DNA from: Methanothrix sp.
Lineage (GTDB): Archaea > Halobacteriota > Methanosarcinia > Methanotrichales > Methanotrichaceae
Length of the DNA: 20,616 nucleotides
NCBI GenBank assembly: GCA_028679775.1
Contig: JAJRAX010000247.1
Coordinates: 1-20,616, forward strand
Direction of reading: 5' to 3'
Shown here piece after piece: positions 1 to 7,411 of this stretch (within the stretch, counting starts at the first letter, position 1; every line of letters starts with the position of its first letter). Below the pieces are notes generated by a model that was given only the letters and a program-made list of their open reading frames with translations, searched no databases and was not told where the DNA came from. The translations under genes and the position numbers were made by a program.

Positions 1-111
1 CTGATGGGGCAGGGCTTCCTGCTTCATCGAGCACGCGGAGCGAAAGTAATGAAAGGGGTACGATTCATCCCATCCCCTGAAGGAGATGGGTCTTCTCTAC
101 CCCTTTACCCC
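1..111 (-). mobile_element. Relic of an IS200/IS605-like element (copy 1, cut by window edge)
   Basis: A 25-base stretch at 10-34 recurs exactly at 14472-14496. Read on the minus strand it encodes VLDEAGSPAP, which resembles the C-terminal tail of TnpB proteins as I remember them. Next to it, 42-111 matches 14795-14864 in blocks (GAAAGTAAT, ACGATTCATCCC, TCTCT and CCCCT). A hairpin lies at 69-90: two 9-base arms, one C-A mismatch, TGAA loop. Sub-terminal hairpins after ATTCATCCC are typical of IS200/IS605 ends. Tail and end are nearly adjacent, so almost the whole transposase body is missing, as in a MITE-like deletion product. No transposase gene is present. The family name is inference; the repeat itself is seen directly. 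Confidence 0.55.
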
Positions 112-114
112 AAC

Positions 115-123
115 GTTATAAAT
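115..123 (+). promoter_or_regulatory. Probable TATA box for purP
   Basis: GTTATAAAT lies about 110 bases before the purP start. A start site about 25 bases downstream would give a leader of roughly 80 bases. It is the best TATA match in the gap; a weaker AT-rich run lies near 167-180. Confidence 0.4.
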
Positions 124-227
124 CCCTTCATCCAGCCAGGAAATCGCACAGGCCCCATTCCGAAGGGCTTATCTACCTTTATGCCAACCCTGTAATTTCA
201 AAGGTCGCAATTCAAAGGGTTATCACC

Positions 228-1298
228 ATGATTTCCAAAGATTATATTCGGGAGATTTTAAAGGGATACGATAAGAAGAATCTAACCATCGCTACCATCT
301 GCTCTCACAGCAGCCTGCAGATTTTTCATGGCGCGCGCCAGGAGGGCTTTAAGACTCTCGGCATATGCATCGGCCAGCCGCCACGATTCTACGATGCGTT
401 TCCACTGGCAAAGCCTGATAAATTCTTGTCAGTCGAGAGCTACAAGGCTCTCCTGGACTATGCTGATGATCTCGTTGCCGAGAACGTGATAATCATCCCG
501 CACGGCTCTTTGGTGGAATATCTGGGGATAGAGAAGTTCGAGTCTCTGGCAGTCCCCACCTTTGGAAACCGCAGAGTCTTAGCCTGGGAGAGCGACCGGG
601 AGATGGAACGAGAATGGCTTCTCAAGGCCGGTGTAAACGTTCCCATGCGATTTGAAAAGGCTGAAGACATCGACCGGCCGGTCATAGTGAAATATCACGG
701 TGCCAAAGGCGGTCGGGGCTTCTTCATAGCCAAGACCAAAGATGAGCTCCAGTCCAAGATGAGCATGGAGGACAAGTTCACCATCCAGGAGTTTATCCTT
801 GGAACCAGATACTACATCCATTTCTTCTATTCTCCCATAAGACAGGATGGCTACCAGCTTAAGAAAGGGTCTTTGCAGATGCTTGGCATCGATCGAAGAG
901 TTGAATCCAATGCCGATGAGATCTTTCGGATCGGTAGCATGAAGGAGCTGGCAGAGGCCGGCATCTATCCAAGTTTCGTGGTCACTGGAAACCTTCCGCT
1001 GGTGCTGCGAGAGTCGCTTCTTCCAAGAGCTTTTGAGCTTGGTGAAAGGGTTGTCGAGACCAGCCTGGACCTCTTCGGTGGAATGATCGGGGCTTTTAGC
1101 CTGGAGACCATAGTCACAGATGAGCTGGAGTTCAAGATCTTCGAAATATCGGCCAGAATCGTTGCCGGCACCAACCTCTACATGGACGGCTCTCCGTACT
1201 CAGATCTCATCGAACCGGGACTTTCAAATGGCCGGCGCATTGCCCAGGAGATCAAACTGGCAAGCGAGAAGAACCTGCTAGAGGAGATCATAAGCTGA
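228..1298 (+). CDS. purP: Formate-dependent AICAR formyl ligase (archaeal PurP)
   Basis: 5-formaminoimidazole-4-carboxamide ribonucleotide synthetase. It uses formate and ATP to formylate AICAR to FAICAR in archaeal purine synthesis, replacing the folate-dependent PurH transformylase. The 356-residue length is normal for the family. The N-terminal region carries IATICSHSSLQIF (about residues 21-33). The ATP-grasp core includes VIVKYHGAKGGRGFF at 152-166, and the C-terminal region contains FEISARIVAGTNLYMDG, both characteristic of PurP. The ATG at 228 has no strong ribosome site. The gene is first in a same-strand series that continues with the SIS-domain gene 52 bases later. The PRPP synthase that feeds this pathway is also in the window, but far away (13532). 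Purine-pathway PurP is preferred over the related PurO/PurP paralogue group. Confidence 0.93.
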   Translation: MISKDYIREILKGYDKKNLTIATICSHSSLQIFHGARQEGFKTLGICIGQPPRFYDAFPLAKPDKFLSVESYKALLDYADDLVAENVIIIPHGSLVEYLGIEKFESLAVPTFGNRRVLAWESDREMEREWLLKAGVNVPMRFEKAEDIDRPVIVKYHGAKGGRGFFIAKTKDELQSKMSMEDKFTIQEFILGTRYYIHFFYSPIRQDGYQLKKGSLQMLGIDRRVESNADEIFRIGSMKELAEAGIYPSFVVTGNLPLVLRESLLPRAFELGERVVETSLDLFGGMIGAFSLETIVTDELEFKIFEISARIVAGTNLYMDGSPYSDLIEPGLSNGRRIAQEIKLASEKNLLEEIIS

Positions 1299-1350
1299 TT
1301 GCAAGCTAGAAGAAAGGCTTATCTTGGTGAGGTCGTACAAGGATTCCAGT

Positions 1351-2550
1351 ATGTCAGGCCTTATCAAGACCTTCCAAGAGGCCACGCTGCTTCAGTGCGG
1401 CTTTTTAGATAAACTAGTCGATTTGGATATGGCAAGCGTCGCCGCGTTCTCTGAGTCCATGGTGGACTTTTTTAAGGCAACGCCGGATAACAAGTTCGTC
1501 TACGGCCTGGCCGCAGGCCGGTCGGCTCTTGCTTTATACAGCTTCTTGCAGCTCATCCAAAACCACTTCGACAATGTCTTTCCCTTTACCCTCGAAGATC
1601 CGGTGCAAAGGCACTATCGTCCGGGCAAGAATCTGGCCATTGCCATCTCCGGATCAGGAGAGACTCTCTCAGTAAACAAATATATCGACGATTTCATCAC
1701 CCGAGGCGGCGAGATCAAGCTCATCACGGCCAACGAAGAAGGCACTGCCTGCAAGATGGTCAGGGAGTATGAGCGCGGCACAGTCCTCGTGATCAAGGCC
1801 AGAACCAAGTATGCCACCGATAAGGACAAGAGGTCCAGGCTCTCGCCCATGGGCACAGAGTTCGAGCTGGAAGTTCTCGCATTTTTGAATGCCCTTTTCG
1901 TCGATCTCCAGTCCAGGCTCAACGGAGTATGCGAGAGCTCTTGCCCAGGGTATCAGTCAAGGATATTGGACTTCAAGGAGAACGCTCTGCTCATCTCCAA
2001 GATGGACGAGACTGACCCCGGTCAACTGGATCACTGGTTCAAGAAGCTTCTGCCGAGAAGCGGCAGGTACGTGATTGGCGGCGTAGGCAGAAGCGGGCTC
2101 GTGGCCCGGGCCTTTGAGATGAGGCTCACTCACCTCAACAAGATCAGCTACTGGGAGAGGGACTTCAATACACCGAGCTTTCAGATCGGAGACGTCTATA
2201 TCCCCATTACAGGAAATGGAAATACCTATGAGGCTCTGGAGGGCACAGTCACGGCCCTGAGCAAAGATGCTGATGTGATGCCAATCACTGCCAACCCGTC
2301 ATCGCGACAGGTGGCCATTTTAGAGAAACGCGGCAAAAAGAAGGACATTGCCATAATCCCTGTCAAGCCTGAGTACGCCGGCCTTTTCAGCGGCGACACC
2401 AGCTCCACAACCTGGCTGATGTCTGATTACACAAAGTTCCGAAGTCCCATCTTCGAGATCAGTGCCTCCATATTCACCAACAGCGTTGTGGCCGTTGGAG
2501 CTGAGTTTCTCGGCATTATGGAGGAAGGAATGAAGAGGATGCACGTGTGA
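1351..2550 (+). CDS. Protein with two tandem SIS (sugar isomerase) domains
   Basis: Two SIS domains are recognisable. The first has YGLAAGRSALALYSFL and, further on, AIAISGSGETLSV. The second has YVIGGVGRSGLVARAFEM and DVYIPITGNGNTYEALEG. SIS domains bind phosphosugars, and single-domain relatives in archaea act as 3-hexulose-6-phosphate isomerases (the MJ1247 type). Here two copies lie in one chain of 399 residues, so the protein may form its own pseudo-dimer. The substrate cannot be told from the sequence. I chose the ATG at 1351 because AAGGA ends 7 bases before it; in-frame TTG (1324) and GTG (1327) codons upstream are alternatives. It follows purP closely and may share its transcript. 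Confidence 0.82.
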   Translation: MSGLIKTFQEATLLQCGFLDKLVDLDMASVAAFSESMVDFFKATPDNKFVYGLAAGRSALALYSFLQLIQNHFDNVFPFTLEDPVQRHYRPGKNLAIAISGSGETLSVNKYIDDFITRGGEIKLITANEEGTACKMVREYERGTVLVIKARTKYATDKDKRSRLSPMGTEFELEVLAFLNALFVDLQSRLNGVCESSCPGYQSRILDFKENALLISKMDETDPGQLDHWFKKLLPRSGRYVIGGVGRSGLVARAFEMRLTHLNKISYWERDFNTPSFQIGDVYIPITGNGNTYEALEGTVTALSKDADVMPITANPSSRQVAILEKRGKKKDIAIIPVKPEYAGLFSGDTSSTTWLMSDYTKFRSPIFEISASIFTNSVVAVGAEFLGIMEEGMKRMHV

Positions 2551-2568
2551 TGCAGTGACCGTGAGATT

Positions 2569-3117
2569 GTGACCAGAATAATTGCTCTCTCTGACACCCA
2601 CCTGGATGATGAAAAGCTTGCTGATGCAGTCGTCGCGCTCGCCAAGAAAGCCGATATCATCATTCACTGTGGGGACTTCGTCTCGGCCCGGACATATGCG
2701 GCTCTCGCTGATCTCGGAAGGCTTGAGGCGGTGCACGGAAACTCCGATTGCCTTGAGCTGAAGAGGCTTCTGCCAGAGAGAAAGGTGATCGAGGTGGACG
2801 GCATCAGAATCGGTCTGGTGCACATGGCATCGCACGGGGCCGATCTGGTGGGGGCGGAGATGATGGCACGTGAAATGAATGTGCAGGTTCTGGTCTTCGG
2901 GCACATCCACCGACCGATAATCGAGAAGGGCAGGCTTCTGCTCGTCTGCCCAGGCAGCACAACGCTTCCCCGCATGTCGGCTCCGTCTGTGGCCGAGCTG
3001 GTGATCGAGGAGGAGAAGATCCGGGGCAATATCATTCCCGTGGGCAGCCCCAACTGCGATTATCTCAAGTTCGCAGGGAAGCTTGGCAAGGCTGAAGAAG
3101 GCCGCGAAAAAAGGTAG
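2569..3117 (+). CDS. YfcE/MJ0936-type metallophosphoesterase
   Basis: Small calcineurin-like phosphoesterase of 182 residues, the usual size for the YfcE/MJ0936 group, which has in vitro phosphodiesterase activity with Mn or Ni. Metal-site motifs are in order: SDTH (residues 8-11), HCGDF, HGNSD, a histidine in GLVHMASHG, and GHIH near the C-terminal third. The fourth motif is a little unusual: most members read THGH or VHGH, whereas here the histidines are split as VHMASHG. The likely start is GTG at 2569, 18 bases after the SIS gene, so co-transcription is likely. The physiological substrate is unknown for the family. Confidence 0.87.
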   Translation: MTRIIALSDTHLDDEKLADAVVALAKKADIIIHCGDFVSARTYAALADLGRLEAVHGNSDCLELKRLLPERKVIEVDGIRIGLVHMASHGADLVGAEMMAREMNVQVLVFGHIHRPIIEKGRLLLVCPGSTTLPRMSAPSVAELVIEEEKIRGNIIPVGSPNCDYLKFAGKLGKAEEGREKR

Positions 3118-3123
3118 ATGCCC

Positions 3124-3138
3124 TATTCTTTTATTTTC
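3124..3138 (+). terminator. Possible oligo-T terminator after the phosphoesterase gene
   Basis: A T-rich run (ATTCTTTTATTTTCT) begins 7 bases after the stop codon. Archaeal RNA polymerase often terminates at such U-rich stretches without a hairpin. It separates the purP series from the promoter-like sequences before glgP. Confidence 0.4.
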
Positions 3139-3164
3139 TGAACAAATATACTATTTGATCGACG

Positions 3165-3171
3165 GATATAT
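3165..3171 (+). promoter_or_regulatory. Possible TATA box for glgP
   Basis: GATATAT is centred about 27 bases before the ATG at 3195, the spacing expected for a nearly leaderless transcript. A second candidate, AAATATAC at 3144-3151, would give a leader of about 45 bases. The choice cannot be made from sequence alone. Confidence 0.4.
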
Positions 3172-3194
3172 CTCTCAATAGTGCGTGGGAATGG

Positions 3195-5402
3195 ATGCAG
3201 GGAGCTGACAGACTCATGCAAGGACTCAAAGACAAGTTTCCCCATTTGCCGGAGGAGGTCTCCGGACTGAGAGAGCTGGCCTACAACCTCTGGTGGAGCT
3301 GGCATCCTGAGGGCCGCGGGCTCTTCAAGCTCCTCAACCGCCAGGGCTGGTATCTGAGCAACCACAACCCGGTAAAGATGCTCAACCGCATGGATCGTAG
3401 TTCTCTGGAAGAGGCCGCAGCCAATCCGCACTTCATGAGGCACTACCACTCGGTCATGGCTCGCTTCGAGAGCTACATGAATCCCAAGAGCGGCTGGTTC
3501 TGCGACCGGGCGGCTTTTCCGGAACGGTGCAGGGTCGCTTACTTCTCTGCTGAGTACGGGCTGCATCATGCTCTGCCCTTTTACGCTGGAGGCCTCGGCT
3601 TTTTGGCTGGAGATTTCCTCAAGGAGTGCAGCGATTTAGGGATACCAGTCGTTGCTGTGGGATTCATGTACCCTCAGGGCTACCTGCGCCAAATGGTGTC
3701 TCCCGACGGCTGGCAGGTGGGTGCCTGCGAGATGCTGGACCGGGAGAACGCGCCTATTCGAAAGATGGTGGACGCGAGAGGCGATCCAGTCACAGTCAAG
3801 GTGCCCATCATGGACCCGCCCATTTACCTGGAGGTATGGGAGGTGTTGGTCGGCAAGACCAGCCTTTACCTGATCGACACATCCAGCGAGGCCAATGAGC
3901 CCTGGAATCGGGTCATATCCGATCGACTTTACACAGGAGACATCGAGCAACGTCTGCGCCAGGAGATTGTGCTTGGAATCGGCGGAGTGCGAGTTTTGCG
4001 TCACCTGGGTCTGGACTACTCTGCAATTCATCTCAACGAGGGCCACCCCGCGTTTGCAGTGCTGGAGAGGATTCGAGAGAGTGTGGAAGCAGGCATGAGC
4101 TATCAGGATGCCTTCGAGCTTGTTCGAAGCTCTACAGTCTTCACCACGCATACTCCAGTTCCTGCAGGCCATGACGTCTTCACTTTTCAGCTCATGGACA
4201 AGTATTTCGGCACCTATTTGCCGACGCTTGACCTCTCAAGAGATGAACTATTCCGACTGGGGATGAGTCCGGCGAGACCTGACGGCTTCAACATGACTGC
4301 TTTTGCCCTGAGAAGCAGTGCTTTTAGGAATGCCGTTAGCGCCAAGCATGGAGAGATCAGCCGGAAGATGTGGCAGCAGCTGTGGCCTGAGTTTTCTGTT
4401 GATCGGGTCCCAATCGAGCACATCACCAACGGGGTTCATGTTCCCACCTGGATCGACAGGCGTCTGGGCGATGAGATCTTCAACCGTTATTTGGGCAGGA
4501 CGTGGCTTGAGGAGCATGATTTGCCTGCCGTCTGGGAACCAATTGACGACATACCTGACAAGGTTATCTGGGAGCATCATCGAAGCATGAAGGAGATGCT
4601 TATCGCCAAGATCAGGGAGCGAGCACGGCTCAAATGGCGAAAAGCTGGGTCAGACCCCAACAACGTCATGGCCTCCGGAGTGCTGCTCGATCCGGCTGCA
4701 CTCACCCTCGGGTTTGCCAGACGGTTTGCCTCCTACAAGCGGCCCACGCTGCTTTTGCAGGACATGGCACGGCTCGCAAGGATTGTGAGCGATCCATGGA
4801 GACCGGTGCAGATCATCTTTGCTGGGAAAGCTCATCAGGATGACCAGCAGTCCAAGCAGCTCTTGCAGCAGGTCTTCTCTGCTGCCAAGGACCAATCCTT
4901 TGGAGGCAGAATTGCTTTTGTTGAGGACTATGATGAGCTGCTGGCCCAGTACCTGGTTCACGGGGTAGATGTCTGGGTGAACAATCCCCAGCCGCCGATG
5001 GAAGCCAGCGGGACGAGCGGAATGAAGGCCACCTTGAACGGCGTGCCTCAGCTTTCCGTCCTGGACGGATGGTGGATCGAGGGCTACAACGGAAAGAACG
5101 GCTGGGCGATAGAGGGCGCAGACGGGCCGGACAGGGACGCAAAAGATGCGGCGGCGATTTATGATCTCCTTGAGAAGGATATTGTCCCGCTCTATTACGA
5201 TGTGGATGAGGATGGCGTCTCGCATGGCTGGACGGCTGTGATGAAGGAGACCATCAGGATGACTGGGCCGAATTTCTCTGCTCGCAGGATGGCAAAAGAG
5301 TATGCAGAGAGGTTTTATCTTCCGGCTCTGGCTGCAGCCATGAGGGCAGGGCCCGGAACGGATCGGGGCGGCGGGAAGGTGGATCTGTTCGGGGGGATTT
5401 GA
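3195..5402 (+). CDS. glgP: Alpha-glucan (glycogen/maltodextrin) phosphorylase
   Basis: GT35-family phosphorylase releasing glucose-1-phosphate from alpha-1,4-glucans; PLP-dependent and cytoplasmic. The N-terminal region (about residues 14-110, starting LRELAYNLWWSWHPEG) matches the DUF3417 domain of the short TIGR02094-type phosphorylases, which fits 735 residues rather than the ~800-850 of classic GlgP. The core has YFSAEYGLHHALPFYAGGLG, LNEGHPAF and FARRFASYKRPTLLL. The PLP site is EASGTSGMKATLNG at 603-616, with K611 as the Schiff-base lysine. The ATG at 3195 is chosen; a second in-frame ATG at 3216 is possible. No glycogen synthase or debranching gene is in the window. Oddity: the stop codon lies inside a short sequence related to the IS ends found elsewhere here, so the last residues may be altered. 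Confidence 0.93.
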   Translation: MQGADRLMQGLKDKFPHLPEEVSGLRELAYNLWWSWHPEGRGLFKLLNRQGWYLSNHNPVKMLNRMDRSSLEEAAANPHFMRHYHSVMARFESYMNPKSGWFCDRAAFPERCRVAYFSAEYGLHHALPFYAGGLGFLAGDFLKECSDLGIPVVAVGFMYPQGYLRQMVSPDGWQVGACEMLDRENAPIRKMVDARGDPVTVKVPIMDPPIYLEVWEVLVGKTSLYLIDTSSEANEPWNRVISDRLYTGDIEQRLRQEIVLGIGGVRVLRHLGLDYSAIHLNEGHPAFAVLERIRESVEAGMSYQDAFELVRSSTVFTTHTPVPAGHDVFTFQLMDKYFGTYLPTLDLSRDELFRLGMSPARPDGFNMTAFALRSSAFRNAVSAKHGEISRKMWQQLWPEFSVDRVPIEHITNGVHVPTWIDRRLGDEIFNRYLGRTWLEEHDLPAVWEPIDDIPDKVIWEHHRSMKEMLIAKIRERARLKWRKAGSDPNNVMASGVLLDPAALTLGFARRFASYKRPTLLLQDMARLARIVSDPWRPVQIIFAGKAHQDDQQSKQLLQQVFSAAKDQSFGGRIAFVEDYDELLAQYLVHGVDVWVNNPQPPMEASGTSGMKATLNGVPQLSVLDGWWIEGYNGKNGWAIEGADGPDRDAKDAAAIYDLLEKDIVPLYYDVDEDGVSHGWTAVMKETIRMTGPNFSARRMAKEYAERFYLPALAAAMRAGPGTDRGGGKVDLFGGI

Positions 5403-5600
5403 AGGAGCAGGGATTCTCTCACCCCCAAACTATTCGAAAATTAATATATATTATATAGATGAGAATGCCACAGTCCACCAAAGTTAAAGAAAGGGCCAGG
5501 TGCTATTTATGGGAGACAACGCACCTGCGCCTTGCGCAAAAGGTGGTGTCCATGATTCCACAGGAAGCGGAGACTATACTGTAAACCGTTCAACAGCGTA
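5398..5600 (-). mobile_element. Possible IS200/IS605-like end fragment between glgP and the channel gene (copy 3)
   Basis: Positions 5398-5426 align without gaps to the IS-like end at 14830-14851: TTTGAA, three mismatches, then GCAGGGATTCTCT. They also share TGAAGGAG and TTCTCT with copy 1 (near 79-98). On the minus strand about 5510-5570 reads, out of frame with the channel gene, SPLPVESWTPPFAQG. It resembles the PVE-containing tail of TnpB and compares with FKPVENP in the 14.5 kb copy. So an element remnant may span the channel 3' end and the glgP stop. The short match is direct; the element identity and extent are inference. Confidence 0.35.
5441..5457 (+). promoter_or_regulatory. TATA-like run in a convergent intergenic gap
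   Basis: An AT-only stretch sits between two genes that end toward each other, where no promoter is expected. A short ORF of 42 codons (ATG at 5459, stop ending 5587) follows directly but resembles no protein I know and overlaps the channel gene antisense. If active, the run would produce an RNA antisense to the channel 3' end. Confidence 0.2.
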
Positions 5601-6478
5601 ACGAAACGAGCATTCAGGCCGAAGTGGTCTATTCTATTTTTTTCATGCACCTCATCAACTGATCGGGCCAGGTCGCCCATGTACCGCCCGCAGTGGGGAC
5701 ACCTCATCTTTTCCATCTTTTGTTTCTCCTTTTTCCGGGCCAGAACCTCGGCAAATCCGGAGGCCAGAACTCCCGTCGGCAGGGCGAAGAGACCTATTCC
5801 CAAAATGACCACGACCGAGCCGATGAGCCTGCCCCAGGTGGTCTCTGGATAGACGTCTCCATAGCCGACCGTAGCTAAAGTCACAATGCCCCACCACATG
5901 GCAGCGGGAATGGAGGAAAAAGCATCCGGCTGGGCTTCATGCTCAGCATCATAGACAAGGCTCGATGAGACTATGAGCAGAATCATGATTGCAAAGAACA
6001 TGAGGATAAGCTCCTCTCTCTTCAGCCTCAGCACATCGATGAAAGTCTGCAGCGACTCAGAGTAGCGGGCCAGCTTGAGTATCCGGAAGAGCCGGAAGAG
6101 ACGCATGGCTCTCATGAACCTCAAATCCGCAGAGACAAAGGGCAGATAGAAGGGCAAAACCGCCATGAGATCGACGATGGCCATGGGCGTTACCATAAAC
6201 CGGAGCCTGCCGCGCACAGGATCTTTGAACCTGAAATCCTCTGTGCAGGACCAAACGCGCAGGATGTACTCCACAGTGAAGACGGCCACTGAGAATACAT
6301 CAAAAGCATAAAAAACGTGGGCGTAAGGCGTGTAGATCGATTTAACAGTCTCGAAAACCACGGCTACTACGTTTAGCATTATCAGGCCCATGATGAAGGG
6401 GTCGAAGTACTTGCTGTCCTCATCTCCAGGCTCCAGGATGCCGAAGACGCGCGCCTTTAAGCTTTGACTCATTGCCAA
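5507..6478 (-). CDS. Voltage-gated-type potassium channel subunit (six-helix, TVGYGD filter)
   Basis: Membrane protein of 323 residues with voltage-gated channel architecture. S1-S3 lie at about 27-45, 58-76 and 95-115. S4 (119-139) carries arginines every third residue (R120, R123, R126, R129, R132). S5 is about 155-176, the pore helix begins SSIPAAMWWGIV, the selectivity filter TVGYGD is at 203-208, and S6 follows to about 245. The intact filter predicts K+ selectivity; the tetramer is inferred from the family. The cytoplasmic tail has a CPHC pair (260-263). The last ~50 residues have no counterpart in the neighbouring paralogue and overlap sequence resembling an IS605 tail, so the C-terminus may be extended by an element remnant. 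The start is ATG at 6478, with a second ATG at 6472. It lies 55 bases downstream of the paralogue on the same strand. Confidence 0.9.
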   Translation of the reverse strand: MAMSQSLKARVFGILEPGDEDSKYFDPFIMGLIMLNVVAVVFETVKSIYTPYAHVFYAFDVFSVAVFTVEYILRVWSCTEDFRFKDPVRGRLRFMVTPMAIVDLMAVLPFYLPFVSADLRFMRAMRLFRLFRILKLARYSESLQTFIDVLRLKREELILMFFAIMILLIVSSSLVYDAEHEAQPDAFSSIPAAMWWGIVTLATVGYGDVYPETTWGRLIGSVVVILGIGLFALPTGVLASGFAEVLARKKEKQKMEKMRCPHCGRYMGDLARSVDEVHEKNRIDHFGLNARFVTLLNGLQYSLRFLWNHGHHLLRKAQVRCLP

Positions 6479-6533
6479 AGGCTATCGATTACCGTTGCCA
6501 ATATAAATTCTTTCCAGTTGCATTCCATGCGAT

Positions 6534-7331
6534 TCACGGTCCGCCTTCTTCGCCCTCTTCCAGCCCGGCCTCCTCAGCCCTCCGCTTCTCCAGAACTTCC
6601 ACGAAACCGGAGGTGAGAATCGAGGTAGGCAACGCAAATGTAGCCACGCCTAAAATTATGATCAGCCCGCCCACAAGCTTTCCAAGCGGGGTGATGGGAT
6701 AGAAGTTATCGCCCACTGTGGTCATTGTCAGAACCGCCCACCACATGGTAGCCGGAATGTCAGGAAAGCGCTCTGGCTGAGCATCATGCTCCAGGAAATA
6801 AATCACAGCCGAGGATAGCACCATGAAGAAAATGATTGCCGAGAAGCTCATGGCCAGCTCGCGTTTCTGGGCACGTATCACATCCATTATGGTCTGCAAG
6901 GACTCCGAGTAACGACTCGCCTTGAGAAGACGGAATGTCCAGAGCACGCGCAGGCTTCGCAGCAGCCGGTGATCCGTGGGAAAGGCCAGTACGACGTAGG
7001 TAGGCAGTATCACCAGAAGATCTATCAGGGCCAATGGCGTTAGTGCAAAACGAATCCGTCCCAATATGGGGCGAATATATTTCGGGTCCACATCACAAGA
7101 CCAGATGCGCAAGAGGTATTCGATGGTGAATATTACTACAGATATGTCCGCAAAGTACTGAAACAGAACTTGATAGGCGGAATAAATGCCCTCCACGGTT
7201 TCAAGCACAACTGCAAAGACGTTGAGGACCACCAGCATCAGCATAAAGAGGTTCACTGCTTCAGCTGTTTTGTCTTCGGCGTTTGTCGTCTCCAGGATCT
7301 CATAAATTTGCAGCTTGAAGCTCTTGGCCAT
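6534..7331 (-). CDS. Six-helix cation channel paralogue with altered filter (TVGDNF)
   Basis: 265 residues, clearly homologous throughout to the next gene: both share FTIEY/FTVEY in S2, RYSESLQT after S4, EHxAQP before the pore, and PATMWW/PAAMWW in the pore helix. S4 has fewer arginines (R122, R125, R128, R134, R140). The filter reads TMTTVGDNFYP at 202-212, where the paralogue has TLATVGYGDVYP; the GYG signature is absent. This is like the TVGDGNF filter of the non-selective bacterial NaK channel but one residue shorter. The base sequence at 6702-6719 is unambiguous and the frame is intact on both sides. Function may be non-selective, altered or non-conducting; it could also modify the neighbour by co-assembly. 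The acidic tail ends EEGEEGGP and lacks the CPHC motif. Confidence 0.88.
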   Translation of the reverse strand: MAKSFKLQIYEILETTNAEDKTAEAVNLFMLMLVVLNVFAVVLETVEGIYSAYQVLFQYFADISVVIFTIEYLLRIWSCDVDPKYIRPILGRIRFALTPLALIDLLVILPTYVVLAFPTDHRLLRSLRVLWTFRLLKASRYSESLQTIMDVIRAQKRELAMSFSAIIFFMVLSSAVIYFLEHDAQPERFPDIPATMWWAVLTMTTVGDNFYPITPLGKLVGGLIIILGVATFALPTSILTSGFVEVLEKRRAEEAGLEEGEEGGP

Positions 7332-7378
7332 TCAACCTCGATCAGATCTGGTTTTGATTATGTCAATTAGGATGTCTA

Positions 7379-7390
7379 CTTTAATATATG
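7379..7390. promoter_or_regulatory. TATA box between the channel pair and the hydrolase gene
   Basis: CTTTAATATATG lies 48-59 bases before the channel start (-) and about 27 bases before the hydrolase ATG at 7412 (+). It could serve either direction. For the hydrolase the spacing fits a leaderless mRNA beginning at 7412, and it would place the ATG at 7388 inside the promoter. Confidence 0.45.
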
Positions 7391-7411
7391 CGAACCTGCC
7401 CTATTTTTAAT

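Noticed and set aside
4..195. 63-codon ORF at the window start
   Set aside because: It runs through the IS-like relic and the purP promoter; the translation resembles nothing and has no ribosome site.
2320..2910. Long minus-strand ORF opposite the SIS and phosphoesterase genes
   Set aside because: Antisense shadow of two clear genes; such frames are common in GC-rich coding DNA.
4650..5225. 191-codon minus-strand ORF inside glgP
   Set aside because: Antisense shadow of the conserved phosphorylase core, including the PLP site.
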